64,000 nt of DNA from Phycisphaerales bacterium (GTDB taxonomy: Bacteria; Planctomycetota; Phycisphaerae; Phycisphaerales; SM1A02), in the NCBI GenBank assembly GCA_030748575.1, contig JASMLR010000008.1:54096-118095 (forward strand), in the 5' to 3' direction. Shown here in pieces: positions 32,667-42,553 of this stretch. Within the stretch, counting starts at the first letter, position 1. Each line of letters starts with the position of its first letter. The translations under genes and the position numbers were made by a program. Below the pieces are notes generated by a model. It saw nothing but the letters and a program-made list of their open reading frames with translations. It ran no database searches and had not been told where the DNA came from.

Positions 32667-33815
32667 ATGACACAGAACGCCCCGACATCGTCGCCGCTCG
32701 TCAGCGTCATCGTGCCGACGTATCAGGAGGTGGACAGCCTCGGCCCACTCCTTGCCAGGCTTGGTGAGGTTCGCGAGGGATGCGACCTCGATGTGCTCAT
32801 CGTCGACGACAATTCGCAGGACGGCACCGAGGCGTTGATTGAATCGCTGGGGTTGTCCTGGGTCAGGTTGATTGTCCGCACCGGGGACCGTGGGTTGAGC
32901 AGCGCGGTCCTGCGTGGCCTGTCCGAGGCGACCGGCGAGCACCTGGTCGTCATGGATGCGGACCTGTCACACCCCCCGGAGGTCATTCCGGACATGATCG
33001 CGGCCCTGCAGCAGGGGGCCGACTTCGTCGTGGGATCCCGATACGTGCCCGGCGGAAGTACCGAAGATGGTTGGGGCGTGCTGCGGTGGATCAACTCCAA
33101 GGTGGCCACGATCATGGCTCGGCCATTCACGCGTGTTCGCGATCCGATGAGCGGGTTTCTTGCCTTTCAGCGGGATCGGTGGGCCTCCGCCGTGGATCTC
33201 GACCCCATCGGATACAAGATCGGCCTCGAGTTGATCGTCAAGTGCCGCTGTCGCAACGTTGCCGAAGTGCCCATTCACTTTTCCACGCGTCGTCATGGGG
33301 AGAGCAAACTTTCACTTGCGGTCCAACTGCAGTACCTCCGCCACATCGTCCGCCTGGCGCGGTGGAAGTTTCCGGGATGGTCGAGCTTCATACCGTTTGC
33401 GATGGTCGGCGCCAGTGGTGTTGCCGTGTACGCGGGATTGCTGTGGCTCATCGAAGCGACCGTGGGGGATCGAATCGGACGGAGCGCGGCCATCGTCATC
33501 GCGATTGCCGTCACGATGCTGTGGAACTTCCTGCTCGACCGGCGTCTGGCGTTCTGGTACGCGAGCAGGTCGGCCGTTCTCCGGCAGTTCGCAGGCTTCT
33601 GCGCGGTGTGCGCGGTTCCAGTGGTCATCAACTATCTGGTCACTCGCTGGCTGCTCAGCGATGATGTGCCAACGCCGTGGGCCGGCGTCGCCGGTGCTCT
33701 GGTGGGATCCGTCGCCGGCGTGATCTTCAACTGGTTTGTCTCGCGGGCGCTGGTGTTCCGAAAGCCGCCGCCGCCGTCACTGCCCGGTGGCGGAGAGCCT
33801 CCACTACAGCAGTGA
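32667..33815 (+). CDS. GT2 polyprenol-phosphate glycosyltransferase with GtrA domain
   Basis: The N-terminal half is a GT-A-fold family 2 transferase of the dolichol-phosphate-mannose synthase type: SVIVPTYQEVDSLGPLL, VLIVDDNSQDGT, VVMDADLSHPPEVIP (DxD for metal and nucleotide sugar), GSRYVPGG and HFSTRRHGESKL. The C-terminal 150 residues hold four TM helices of the GtrA type (YAGLLWLIEAT..., VIAIAVTMLWNFLLDR...), which flip or hold lipid-linked sugars. The enzyme likely makes and translocates a polyprenyl-phosphate sugar for surface glycosylation. It lies 118 bp after ispD; a stem CTGCCGC/GCGGCAG (32619-32638) sits in the gap. The 3' end overlaps uvrA by 12 bp, convergently. Confidence 0.88.
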   Translation: MTQNAPTSSPLVSVIVPTYQEVDSLGPLLARLGEVREGCDLDVLIVDDNSQDGTEALIESLGLSWVRLIVRTGDRGLSSAVLRGLSEATGEHLVVMDADLSHPPEVIPDMIAALQQGADFVVGSRYVPGGSTEDGWGVLRWINSKVATIMARPFTRVRDPMSGFLAFQRDRWASAVDLDPIGYKIGLELIVKCRCRNVAEVPIHFSTRRHGESKLSLAVQLQYLRHIVRLARWKFPGWSSFIPFAMVGASGVAVYAGLLWLIEATVGDRIGRSAAIVIAIAVTMLWNFLLDRRLAFWYASRSAVLRQFAGFCAVCAVPVVINYLVTRWLLSDDVPTPWAGVAGALVGSVAGVIFNWFVSRALVFRKPPPPSLPGGGEPPLQQ

Positions 33816-36668
33816 CTGCAGCACGCGACCGGTGTGGCTTTCCGGGCACACGGCGACTTCCTCGGGCGTGCCCGACACGACGACCCGTCCACCTCCCTCG
33901 CCACCTTCAGGCCCCAAGTCGATGATCCAGTCCGCAGCGCGGATGACGTCGAGGTTGTGTTCGATGACGATGAGCGCGTGGCCACGGTCTGCCAGCCGAT
34001 TCAGCACGTGCATGAGCCGATCCACGTCGGCCATGTGCAATCCAGTTGTCGGCTCGTCCAGAACGTAGAGCACGCGGCCCTGTTGACGAACGCCGAGTTC
34101 ACGTGCCAACTTGATGCGTTGCGCCTCTCCGCCGGAGAGCGTGGTTGCGGTCTGACCGAGTTGCAGATAACCCAGCCCCACGTCCGCAAGGCAATTCAGC
34201 ATGCGATGGACGGCCGGGTGGGCTTCGAAGAACGTCACGGCGTCCTCCACCGTCATGTGCAGCACGTCGGCAATCGTCTTGCCCCGCCAGCGAACCTCCA
34301 GAGTCTCCCGGTTGTACCGGGCGCCGCGGCAACTGTCGCATGTCACAAACACATCCGGCAGGAAGTGCATCTCAACCCGGCGAACACCCTGGCCCTGGCA
34401 GGCTTCGCACCGCCCGCCGGCAACATTGAAGCTGAAGCGGCCGGGCTTCCATCCCGCCATCCGGGCGTCCTTGGTCCTGGAGAAGAGTGTGCGGATGGCG
34501 TCGAAGACGCCTGTGTAGGTCACGGGGTTCGACCGCGGCGTGCGGCCGATGGGGGACTGGTCGACCTCGACGACGCGGTCCACCTTTGAGACGCCCGTCA
34601 GCCGGCGGTGCCTGCCGGGCGTATCGCCGGCGCCGCCCAGAGCGCGGCGGACCGCCTTGAGGAGTACCTCATTGACGAGCGTCGACTTGCCAGACCCGGA
34701 GACGCCGGTGACGCAGACGAGGCCTCCGAGGGGGACGTCAACGTCAATCTTCTTCAGATTGTGCGCGGCAGCCCCGCGGACCCCCAGCGCCTTCCGCAGG
34801 GACATGGGACGCCGCGCCGGGCTGCTGCACACCGAGCGGCGGCCTGAGAGGTAGGCGGCGGTCAGTGAGTCGGGGGCGGCCATGATGTCATCGAGCGTCC
34901 CCTGCGCCACGACGTGCCCGCCATGGACGCCGGCGGCCGGTCCCATGTCAAGCAGGTGGTCGGCCGCCCGAATCATCTCCTCGTCGTGCTCGACAACCAG
35001 GACGGTGTTTCCGATGTCCGCGAGGTGTCTGAGCGTTCCAATGAGCCGCGCGTTGTCGCGGTGGTGCAGGCCGATCGTTGGTTCATCAAGGACGTAGCAG
35101 ACGCCGACGAGTCCGGAGCCCACTTGTGTGGCGAGCCGGATACGCTGCGCTTCGCCCCCCGAGAGCGTCGACGTGCCTCGATCGAGCGTCAGATAGTCCA
35201 GGCCCACCGACTTCAGGAATCCCAGTCGGGCCTTCAACTCCCGCATGATTGGCGCGGCAATGGTGGCTTCCGCTTCGGGGAGCGTCAGTCCTGCCAGAAA
35301 CGTCTCGGCGTCGGTGATCGACGCGCTGCACAGGTCCGCAATGCTCCAGGTGTGATCGCCACTGCAGAGCACAACGTGCAGGCTGGCTGGCCGCAGCCGC
35401 CTGCCTCCGCATGCATCGCAGGACGTCCTGGCCATGTACCCGTGCAGGCGAGCCTGAACTGCTTCACTTGCCGTCTCGTGATATCGGCGCCGCAGGTTTG
35501 GAAGCACGCCCTCGAACCGCAGTCCCTTGGCGCCTGCTTCGGCGGCGCCGCGCAGCAGCAGCGTTCGCTGGGTGGTGGTGAGTTCGGCGACCGGGGTGCT
35601 GCGGGTGAGTCCGGTGTGCTTGCAGAAGGCTCGAATCTGCCGGCCATACCAGGTGTTGAGCCGCCGTCCGTTCCTGGTCCAGGGCACGATGGCTCCGTCC
35701 CCAAGCCCCATGGTCGGATCCGGGATCACGAGCGTCGGATCGAACTCGCGTGTTGACCCGAGACCATCGCAGGTCGGGCAGGCGCCCTGGGGGGAGTTGA
35801 ACGAGAAGATCCTCGGTTCAAGGGCGCTCAGGTTGCACTCTGGATGGTCCGGGCAGGCCATCTGATTGCTCCACGCCGTGGTTTCCCAGGTGCCGTCGAC
35901 GTCCCGCACGACATGGAGCGTTCCGCCGCCCGCCCTGAGCGCCGTTTCCACCGAATCGGCAAGCCGGCTCCGCGTCTCGGCTCCGCGGAGCACGATGCGA
36001 TCGACCACGGCCTCGACGTCATGCTTCTCATGCCGCGCCAGGCCGAGCGGATTCTCGCCGCCTTCGGCGAGTACTTCCCGAATGTCGATGATTTTGCCGT
36101 TGACGCGGGCTCGGACGAAGCCCGCCGACTGGAGGTCCGCGATCACCTCCTTGTGAAACCCCTTGCGGCCTCGAATGATCGGGGCGCACAGCATGATTCG
36201 CGTGCCTGGCGGCAGCGCTGAGAGCCGCTCAATGATCAGCGAGGTTCCGGTTCGCTCGATGGGTTTGCCGCAGGTTCCTTTGCCTTTGGCCGCCCAGCAT
36301 GTCGGCGTTCCGCACCGCGCAAAGAGAAGCCGAAGGTAGTCATGAATCTCCGTCGTTGTGGCGACGGTGGAGCGGGGTGTGTGCCCGGCCCGCCGCTGCT
36401 GAATGGCGATGGTCGGGGGAAGTCCGTCAATGGACTCCACCGCGGGCTTGCTCGCCTGCTGCAGAAACTGCCGCGCATAGGCGGTCAGTGATTCCATGTA
36501 CTTCCGCTGCCCCTCGGCGAAAATCGTATCGAATGCAAGTGAAGACTTGCCCGACCCCGAGACGCCCGTCACCACGACCAGGCGATCACGCGGAATCTCC
36601 ACGTCGATGTTCGCGAGATTGTGCTCCGCCGCCCCCTTGATGATGATCGACTTGGAGGGCTGGCTCAC
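33804..36668 (-). CDS. uvrA: Excinuclease ABC subunit A
   Basis: UvrA recognises DNA damage in nucleotide excision repair. Both ABC ATPase halves are present: Walker A VTGVSGSGKSSLAFDTI near residue 30 and VTGVSGSGKSTLVNEVL in the second half; ABC signatures STLSGGEAQRIRLA and TTLSGGEAQRIKLA; zinc modules ACPTCDGLG/CDACGGRRL and CEACQGQG...CDSCRG; UvrB-interaction segment GRTPRS. The length from GTG 36668 is 954 aa, normal. The frame is open to 36797, but that extension overlaps the permease gene. GTG 36668 lies 20 bp after the permease stop. Confidence 0.94.
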   Translation of the reverse strand: MSQPSKSIIIKGAAEHNLANIDVEIPRDRLVVVTGVSGSGKSSLAFDTIFAEGQRKYMESLTAYARQFLQQASKPAVESIDGLPPTIAIQQRRAGHTPRSTVATTTEIHDYLRLLFARCGTPTCWAAKGKGTCGKPIERTGTSLIIERLSALPPGTRIMLCAPIIRGRKGFHKEVIADLQSAGFVRARVNGKIIDIREVLAEGGENPLGLARHEKHDVEAVVDRIVLRGAETRSRLADSVETALRAGGGTLHVVRDVDGTWETTAWSNQMACPDHPECNLSALEPRIFSFNSPQGACPTCDGLGSTREFDPTLVIPDPTMGLGDGAIVPWTRNGRRLNTWYGRQIRAFCKHTGLTRSTPVAELTTTQRTLLLRGAAEAGAKGLRFEGVLPNLRRRYHETASEAVQARLHGYMARTSCDACGGRRLRPASLHVVLCSGDHTWSIADLCSASITDAETFLAGLTLPEAEATIAAPIMRELKARLGFLKSVGLDYLTLDRGTSTLSGGEAQRIRLATQVGSGLVGVCYVLDEPTIGLHHRDNARLIGTLRHLADIGNTVLVVEHDEEMIRAADHLLDMGPAAGVHGGHVVAQGTLDDIMAAPDSLTAAYLSGRRSVCSSPARRPMSLRKALGVRGAAAHNLKKIDVDVPLGGLVCVTGVSGSGKSTLVNEVLLKAVRRALGGAGDTPGRHRRLTGVSKVDRVVEVDQSPIGRTPRSNPVTYTGVFDAIRTLFSRTKDARMAGWKPGRFSFNVAGGRCEACQGQGVRRVEMHFLPDVFVTCDSCRGARYNRETLEVRWRGKTIADVLHMTVEDAVTFFEAHPAVHRMLNCLADVGLGYLQLGQTATTLSGGEAQRIKLARELGVRQQGRVLYVLDEPTTGLHMADVDRLMHVLNRLADRGHALIVIEHNLDVIRAADWIIDLGPEGGEGGGRVVVSGTPEEVAVCPESHTGRVLQSLL

Positions 36669-36687
36669 GGTCCGTGCCTTCGGCTGA

Positions 36688-37821
36688 TCAGCCAAGATCG
36701 CGACGCTGAAAGAGCGTGATACCGATACAGATGGCGGCGCCCGTGTAGAGCAGCCCGTACGCAATGCTCTTGGTGAGGTAGGCCGAGGGAATGGCAATGT
36801 CCTGGGTGACGGCGTCCGACAGCCAAAGCACCTGGAAGTTGGGGAGCACGGCGTATCCCGCGTTGAGCAGCCACCAGCCTGCGACCTCGCCGGAGGTGGC
36901 CATGTCCATCAGTGGCACGGTTGCCTGATCGATGGTCGTCACCTTCTCGGAGATCTCGCCGGTCGTCCGCTCGATGATCGTCGTCACCTCCGCAGGTTCG
37001 GTCAGGCCGGCTTCGGCGGCTCGCGCAAGCCAATCCTGCTCGACGGTTCGCATCACGCGGCCGAAGAGCCAGTCCGACAGCAGGCCAAGCACGAACAGTC
37101 CCACGGTCATGGCGAGCGTGAGCATCTGGCCCAGTCTGGTCGACGCGGCCACGGCAATGGCCGCGAGCATGGCGACACAGGTGCTCAGCGCCAGAACGGC
37201 GAGCCAGATGTTGCCTTTGAATGCCAAAGCCATGTCCTGCGAGGAGAAGTCCGGCTCGAAGTTCATGGACAGCAGATAGGCAACGGCCAGAATGGGCACC
37301 GAGACGCACAGCACGGTGCTGGTGAAGGACATGCCGTAGAAGAAGTTGCACCAGATGGCCACGCCGACGGCCAACGCGACGCTTCCGAACCCGAAGATCA
37401 TGACGGGAACGTGGATGGGATCCCGGACCGTCTGGAGCACCGAGTGCATCTCGACCAACATGAAAGCCAGCGTCAGCGCCAGCGTTGAGACGAGCAGCGC
37501 GGCGAGCACGCCAAAGTACTTTCCGAGGATGAAAGCGGGCCGTGGCACGGGCTTGGAGATGACGGTCAAGGCCGTCCGGTTGGCAATCTCCCTGCTGACG
37601 ACATTGGTCGCCAGGAAGGCGGCCAGGACGGCGGCGGCCAGAAAGATGGTTGCCAGCCCCAGATCCACGAGCATCCGCTGATCATCCCCCATGGTGAAGG
37701 CAGCCAGCGGATTGCTCAGCACCAGCATGAGGGCTGCGGCCCCCGTCACCACGAGCATGATGGGCTGGCGGAGGCTCTCAAAGAAGGTGTTTCGCGAGAT
37801 GGCGAGGATCTGTGTGAACAT
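36688..37821 (-). CDS. ABC-2 type transporter permease
   Basis: An integral membrane protein of 377 aa with about six TM helices: LVVTGAAALMLVLSNP, LGLATIFLAAAVLAAFLATN, the conserved cytoplasmic NVVSREIANRTALTVISKPVPR segment split across helices, FGVLAALLVSTLALTLAFML, and others, with a long extracytoplasmic loop (about 250-330). The REIxxxTxxxxxSKPxxR stretch between TM2 and TM3 is typical of ABC-2 permeases. No ATPase is beside it on this strand; the nearest is in the divergent SPFH operon (42553), so the two may share it. The start ATG 37821 has a TACGAT 9 nt upstream. uvrA follows 19 bp downstream. Confidence 0.83.
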   Translation of the reverse strand: MFTQILAISRNTFFESLRQPIMLVVTGAAALMLVLSNPLAAFTMGDDQRMLVDLGLATIFLAAAVLAAFLATNVVSREIANRTALTVISKPVPRPAFILGKYFGVLAALLVSTLALTLAFMLVEMHSVLQTVRDPIHVPVMIFGFGSVALAVGVAIWCNFFYGMSFTSTVLCVSVPILAVAYLLSMNFEPDFSSQDMALAFKGNIWLAVLALSTCVAMLAAIAVAASTRLGQMLTLAMTVGLFVLGLLSDWLFGRVMRTVEQDWLARAAEAGLTEPAEVTTIIERTTGEISEKVTTIDQATVPLMDMATSGEVAGWWLLNAGYAVLPNFQVLWLSDAVTQDIAIPSAYLTKSIAYGLLYTGAAICIGITLFQRRDLG

Positions 37822-37830
37822 CGGGGCGGC

Positions 37831-37836
37831 ATCGTA
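37831..37836 (-). promoter_or_regulatory. -10-like TACGAT for the ABC-2 permease
   Basis: TACGAT on the minus strand ends 9 nt before ATG 37821, in the 205-bp region that separates it from the divergent SPFH operon. A hairpin GCCCGCC/GGCGGGC near 37912-37936 lies in the same gap. Confidence 0.35.
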
Positions 37837-38026
37837 GCCGGGAGGAGATCCTCGCAGCTTCCGGATTCGACGCCCGGAGTCTCGACGAAGTTCGTTGGAA
37901 CGTGATATTTTGCCCGCCCGGCAAGAACTGGCGGGCCCGTTGGATGCGTAGTCATCTGAGGCAATCTGGCTTGATCGGCGGTCGATTCGGGGGGCGAGCC
38001 GCAGTAACAGGAGTTCAACGAGCAGG

Positions 38027-40213
38027 ATGAGAGTCGACCACCTTGCCTATCAGCGGGCCACCCACGTCGTTGGGTTCGGATTCGCCCTTCAGGCCGCATT
38101 CGGCACGGTGCTCCTCGTCATCGGGCTCTCGATGGGGGACTCCGCGAGTGTCATCGCCTCACTCTGGGCCATGATCTCCCTGGTTGTCTGGGCCGGCCTG
38201 CTGATCGTGAGCAATCAGCATCGCCTGGAGCGGCTGGAGGCGCTGGAGACGAGTGAACTGATGGAGACGGCGGGGGACACCGCCCTCTTTGAGGACGGCC
38301 GGGGTCTCGGCGCTCGCCGCCTGCGACTCCTGTATCGCTGGATCCTGCCCCTGATGAGCGTGGCGTTCGCGGCGGGGCTTGTGATCGCTGGGTGGCGGAT
38401 CATTCATTTCCTGATGTCGACCGCATCCGGGGCCTCCGAGGCTGTGTTCCGGATGACGGACCACCGAGGCTGGATGGTCGCGATCGAACTCTCGTTCGCC
38501 GTGGTCTCCTTCATCTTCTCCCGCTACCTGGCGGGTATGGCCCAGCTGCCAGCCTGGAAGAACCTCCGGGCCGCGGCAGGCATCATGGTCGGCAACTCGA
38601 TTGTCTTCATGGCGATCGCGGTCGGCGTCGTATTCCGGTTCTTCGATCTCACGCATGTTGTGCAGGGCGTTGCCTGGGGCGTCGCCATCTTCATGTTCGC
38701 CGTTGCGGTCGAAGTGGTGCTGGCGTTCATTCTCAACATGTATCGCCCGCGTGTGGCCGGTGAGTATCCGCGGGTCGCCTTTGACTCCAGGGCCCTCAGC
38801 CTTCTGTCCCGGCCCGATTCCTTCATTCGCTCCATCAACGAGGCGGTCAACTACCAGTTCGGCTTCGATATCTCCAGTTCGTGGGGCTACCAGTTGGTCC
38901 TTCGAAGTGGCGTCTGGCTGGGCGGGCTGTCGATCGTTTCGCTGCTCGTCATGAGCATGTTTGTCGTCGTGGGAGGCAGGCAGGAAGGGCTGCGTCTTCG
39001 CTCGGGCAGGATCATCGGGGAAGGGGATGCCGCCGTGCAGCGGCCGGGCGCCTTCTGGAAGCTTCCCTGGCCGCTTGAGTACGCGACGCTGCACGACGTC
39101 ACCGAGATTCGAACGGTGCCGGTCACGCCTGCGGAGGCCGCTGTTGCGCCCGCTGAGTCGGGCAAACTTCCCTACGACAACTGGGCCAAGCCCCTGCCGC
39201 TGGTCAAGGGGGCCGAGGACGCCCAGTTCATCGTTCGCCCGTCGGAGATGGGCGAAACGGCCGCGACCCAACTGGACAAGGAACTTGAAGCCGCCGGCCT
39301 CGACGTGACGACCGATGGCCGTTGGTCGCTCATCCGCGCGAGAATCACCCTCGGCTGGCGGGTCGATACCGACGGGGCTGGAGGTGAGAGCGGGCTGCTG
39401 CAGTACCTTTCCTTCGGATCCGATCGGCGTGCCCGCCGGCAGCCACTGGATGACCGCTCGCGGATCCTTCGCGCGATCGCCTCCTCTGAAGCAACACGAT
39501 TGTTCTCCACGCGATCCCTTGACGACATCCTGACGACCGGTCGGGGCGAACTCGGGGCGGCACTTCAATCGGCGGTTCAAGACCGGCTCGACGAACTTGA
39601 CTCCGGAATTGAAGTCGTGTCGGTCGATCTGCCGCTTGTGACCCCGCCCGGGGACGTGGTGCAGAGCTTTGAAGATCTGCCGGTCGCCATTCAGCAGGCA
39701 GACCGCACGGTTGCCAACGCCGAGCGTGAGCAGACGAACATGCTGACCGCAGCCGTGGGTGATCCGCGATTCGTCGATGAGGTGGTCACGGCGGTTGAGG
39801 CCGTCGAGGCGGCCAGACTCGCCGCCGAGTCTGCGTCCGGAAACGATGCGGCGGCCGCCGAGTCAGCGCTGGCTGATGCGGTCTCCCATGCCGAGACGCT
39901 TGTGCGGCGGGGCGGGGGCGCTGCCTTTCAGATCATTGCTGACGCCGAGCGTGATCGCTGGGTGGGTCTTCTGACCCGGCTCGGCCAGGCGACACGTGTC
40001 CGCGGGCAGGAAGCGGCGTGGTCCGCAGCCCCGGAACTCTTCAGGCAGCGGTCAGTCATGCGGCTCTATGCCCGGTATCTGCCCCGCATGCGTAAGTACG
40101 TCATGGGCGTTGATCCAACACGTCTTGATCTCAACGTCGAACTCCGTGAACTCGCGTCCCCCAACACCGTCTTCTCCGACTCGCTGATGGGCGAGAACGA
40201 GGGCGAGGAATAG
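38027..40213 (+). CDS. Polytopic membrane protein with SPFH (HflK-like) domain
   Basis: A 728-aa protein. The first about 315 residues carry several TM helices (for example GTVLLVIGLSMGDSA, LWAMISLVVWAGLLIVSN, ILPLMSVAFAAGLVIAGW, VVFRFFDLTHVV..., GGLSIVSLLVMSMFVVV). The rest is a band-7/SPFH domain that starts after the last TM (LRLRSGRIIGEGDAAVQRPGAFWKLPW), with a long Ala/Glu-rich helix (about 555-640) typical of SPFH oligomerisation. Ordinary HflK has only one TM, so the N-terminal polytopic block is extra. ATG 38027 follows an AGGAG at about 15 nt and a GCAGG. It opens a six-gene operon. Confidence 0.78.
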   Translation: MRVDHLAYQRATHVVGFGFALQAAFGTVLLVIGLSMGDSASVIASLWAMISLVVWAGLLIVSNQHRLERLEALETSELMETAGDTALFEDGRGLGARRLRLLYRWILPLMSVAFAAGLVIAGWRIIHFLMSTASGASEAVFRMTDHRGWMVAIELSFAVVSFIFSRYLAGMAQLPAWKNLRAAAGIMVGNSIVFMAIAVGVVFRFFDLTHVVQGVAWGVAIFMFAVAVEVVLAFILNMYRPRVAGEYPRVAFDSRALSLLSRPDSFIRSINEAVNYQFGFDISSSWGYQLVLRSGVWLGGLSIVSLLVMSMFVVVGGRQEGLRLRSGRIIGEGDAAVQRPGAFWKLPWPLEYATLHDVTEIRTVPVTPAEAAVAPAESGKLPYDNWAKPLPLVKGAEDAQFIVRPSEMGETAATQLDKELEAAGLDVTTDGRWSLIRARITLGWRVDTDGAGGESGLLQYLSFGSDRRARRQPLDDRSRILRAIASSEATRLFSTRSLDDILTTGRGELGAALQSAVQDRLDELDSGIEVVSVDLPLVTPPGDVVQSFEDLPVAIQQADRTVANAEREQTNMLTAAVGDPRFVDEVVTAVEAVEAARLAAESASGNDAAAAESALADAVSHAETLVRRGGGAAFQIIADAERDRWVGLLTRLGQATRVRGQEAAWSAAPELFRQRSVMRLYARYLPRMRKYVMGVDPTRLDLNVELRELASPNTVFSDSLMGENEGEE

Positions 40214-40218
40214 GTGTC

Positions 40219-41136
40219 ATGAAGAAGGCCTCTGCAATCATCGTCGGGCTGATCATTCTTGGCGTGCTCGCCATTTTCAGCATGACGTTTACCGTGTCCT
40301 ACAACGAAGTGGCCGTCCAGAGCCGGTTCGGAAAGGTGGACGACGACAGCATCGTGCGAGATGCCGGGCTGCACTTCCGCCTTCCGTTCTTTGCGGACTC
40401 GGTGCACGTCTACGACACGCGACTCCAGATCCTCGAGTCGCCGCTGGAAAACGTCCAGACTGCGGACGGCCAGCAGATCGGTGTTCGCGGATTCCTGCTG
40501 TGGCGGGTCGACACGGAAGGCAACGGTCCGCTGGAGTTCTATCAGTCCTTTGCGGACATCGATGCTGCCAGGGCGTCGCTTCGTAATCAGTTCCGCGACG
40601 CCCTCACGGCGCTCTCGGAGTTTCGCTTCGATGAACTGCTCGGCACGGACAGCCGCATTGCGGAGGCCGAGCAGGCCGTGCTTGATCGCATGGCGGCCGT
40701 GGACGCCGAAGGCATCAGCCCCGTTGCCGTGGGCGTCAGCCGCATCGCGTTCAAAGAGTCGACCTCGGCAGAAGTCGTTCGGCGTATGCAGGCTCGCCGC
40801 GACACGCTGGCCGACAGTGAGCGGGCGCGAGGTTCTGCAGAGGCGGAACGCATTCGCTCGCATGCGGCCGGTATTGCGGAGAAGATTCTCGCGTTTGCCT
40901 CCCAGCGGGCGCAGGAGATCCGAACCGATGGCGAGGAGTTGGCCGCGAAGTACCTCGCTGACATGGGCCGCGATGAGCAACTCGCCGTCTTCCTGCTGTG
41001 GTTGGATGCGCTGGAGCGTTCGCTTTCGCAGAACACAACCTACGTGATCGACACGGCGGTTGAGCCGTGGCACCTCCTGGAGGCTGCGGGAACTGAGGAT
41101 GTCATCGGGACCGCAGGGGACGACGCCAGTGAGTGA
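40219..41136 (+). CDS. SPFH-domain protein, HflC-like
   Basis: One N-terminal TM helix (SAIIVGLIILGVLAIFSMTF), then a band-7/SPFH domain: VSYNEVAVQSRFGKV, GLHFRLPFFADSVHVYDTR and IGVRGFLLWRV, and a coiled-coil helix with ARGSAEAERIRSHAAG, the sequence style of HflC. The length (305 aa) matches HflC. HflK/HflC normally form a cage around FtsH protease, but no ftsH is in this window. The gene lies 5 bp after the preceding one; its stop lies inside the start of the next. Confidence 0.85.
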   Translation: MKKASAIIVGLIILGVLAIFSMTFTVSYNEVAVQSRFGKVDDDSIVRDAGLHFRLPFFADSVHVYDTRLQILESPLENVQTADGQQIGVRGFLLWRVDTEGNGPLEFYQSFADIDAARASLRNQFRDALTALSEFRFDELLGTDSRIAEAEQAVLDRMAAVDAEGISPVAVGVSRIAFKESTSAEVVRRMQARRDTLADSERARGSAEAERIRSHAAGIAEKILAFASQRAQEIRTDGEELAAKYLADMGRDEQLAVFLLWLDALERSLSQNTTYVIDTAVEPWHLLEAAGTEDVIGTAGDDASE

Positions 41137-42553
41137 CGAACCGATGCTTGACGACCGAGGCCCCGACGACCGACAGCGAGATGCATCCGCTCGGCTGGAG
41201 GTAGCCGGTGGTGTTGGCGACGCTGCGGAACTCCGCGAAGCCATGGATCCCGCGAATCGGTCACTGGCCGATGCGCTGCAACTCAGCTTTCGACTGCTTC
41301 AGGTTGCCATTCTCTGTCTGCTCGTGCTGTTCCTGTTCTCCGGGTTCAAGACCGTCGAGAACAACCAGGGCGGCGTGGCGACCGTCTGGGGCAAGATCGT
41401 CGATACCGAGGGGCTGGAGCCCGGCCTGCAGATGAACTGGCCGCCGCCGGTGGGCGAGTTTGTTCTCTTCCAGGCCGAAGGCCGGGTTGTGGATGATGGC
41501 GATGCCTTCATGACCAGAGGGCAGGGGCATCAGGGCAAGGAGCAGGCTGTTCAGCGTGCCAAGGCGACGGACCGAATCAAGCCCGAGCGAGATGGATCCT
41601 TCCTGACGAGCAACGGCGAGATCGGCCACCTTGAAGCCGAGGTGCGGTTTGAGATCGTCGACCCTCGCCGGTATCTGGAAACCGTGTCGGATGCGAATGC
41701 AGACCGCCTGGTCCGGCTCGCCCTGCAGAACGCGGTCGTGACGGTGGCGGCGGAGCGGACGCTGAATGATCTGCGGGCCACGCTCTCGTCCGACGCCCTG
41801 CGGGCGCTGCTGCGAGATGAAGCCCAGCGGCTTCTCGATGAGGCAGCTGCGGGTATTCGCGTTGCCGAGGTGACGATCGTTGAAGAGCCCAATCCGCCGC
41901 TCTACGTTCAGAAGTCGTTCGAGGCCTTCTCAAAGACGCGGCAGGAAGTCGCGGGCGACATCGAAGCCGCCCAGCAGGCGGCGCAGGAGTTGCTCATCGA
42001 GACGGCGGGGGAGCACTACGACGAACTTGAGCAGTTGCTGAGCGCATACGAGACCGCGTGGGGCGACGACGCGAAGACCGAAGAGATTCTCACGCAGATC
42101 GATGCCATGTTTACAGACGGCCGCATCAGCGGTCGGATTTTCCGTGATCTCGCCGCCGCTGAGCGGTACCGCACGGAGATCGAGAAGACCATCGGCAGTG
42201 AAGCCAAGCGTTTTGCGAGCCTTCAGGAGGCGTGGGAGACGCATCCTGATCTCGTCATCGCCCAGCGACTGCTGGATGTCCGCGGAACGCTGCTTGCGGC
42301 GGACGACGCCGAAGTGATTCTGGTGCCCGCGGGCCTCGGGTCGCTCAGGCTCGACATTTCAGGCCTGCAGCACGTTCGAGACGCCCGCAGGCGTGCAGAT
42401 CTGACGCAGCGTGGCGAAGAGAACTGGGACACGCTCGCAGGCTCGGCCATGGATCGCTTCCGCAGGGTGGAAGACCTGAAGGGCGACTCGGCCGCCCGGC
42501 AGATGCACATCGACGAACAGGGCAAACTCCATGGACGTAGGCAAGGCCGGTGA
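41129..42553 (+). CDS. SPFH-domain protein, HflK-like
   Basis: A cytoplasmic N-terminus of about 55 residues, one TM (LQVAILCLLVLFLFSGF), then SPFH: ENNQGGVATVWGKIVD, GLQMNWPPPVGEFVLF, LTSNGEIGHLEAEVRFEIVDPRRYL, ALQNAVVTVAAERTLNDL and AAGIRVAEVTIVEEPNPP, which is the HflK pattern. A helical tail of about 190 residues follows. The start is placed at GTG 41129, an 8-nt overlap with the upstream gene; ATG 41144 is the alternative. With the preceding two genes it likely forms a mixed SPFH ring or cage. Confidence 0.8.
   Translation: MSDEPMLDDRGPDDRQRDASARLEVAGGVGDAAELREAMDPANRSLADALQLSFRLLQVAILCLLVLFLFSGFKTVENNQGGVATVWGKIVDTEGLEPGLQMNWPPPVGEFVLFQAEGRVVDDGDAFMTRGQGHQGKEQAVQRAKATDRIKPERDGSFLTSNGEIGHLEAEVRFEIVDPRRYLETVSDANADRLVRLALQNAVVTVAAERTLNDLRATLSSDALRALLRDEAQRLLDEAAAGIRVAEVTIVEEPNPPLYVQKSFEAFSKTRQEVAGDIEAAQQAAQELLIETAGEHYDELEQLLSAYETAWGDDAKTEEILTQIDAMFTDGRISGRIFRDLAAAERYRTEIEKTIGSEAKRFASLQEAWETHPDLVIAQRLLDVRGTLLAADDAEVILVPAGLGSLRLDISGLQHVRDARRRADLTQRGEENWDTLAGSAMDRFRRVEDLKGDSAARQMHIDEQGKLHGRRQGR

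Noticed and set aside
36669..36797. Upstream extension of UvrA
   Set aside because: It overlaps the permease coding sequence; UvrA homology begins at about the GTG at 36668.
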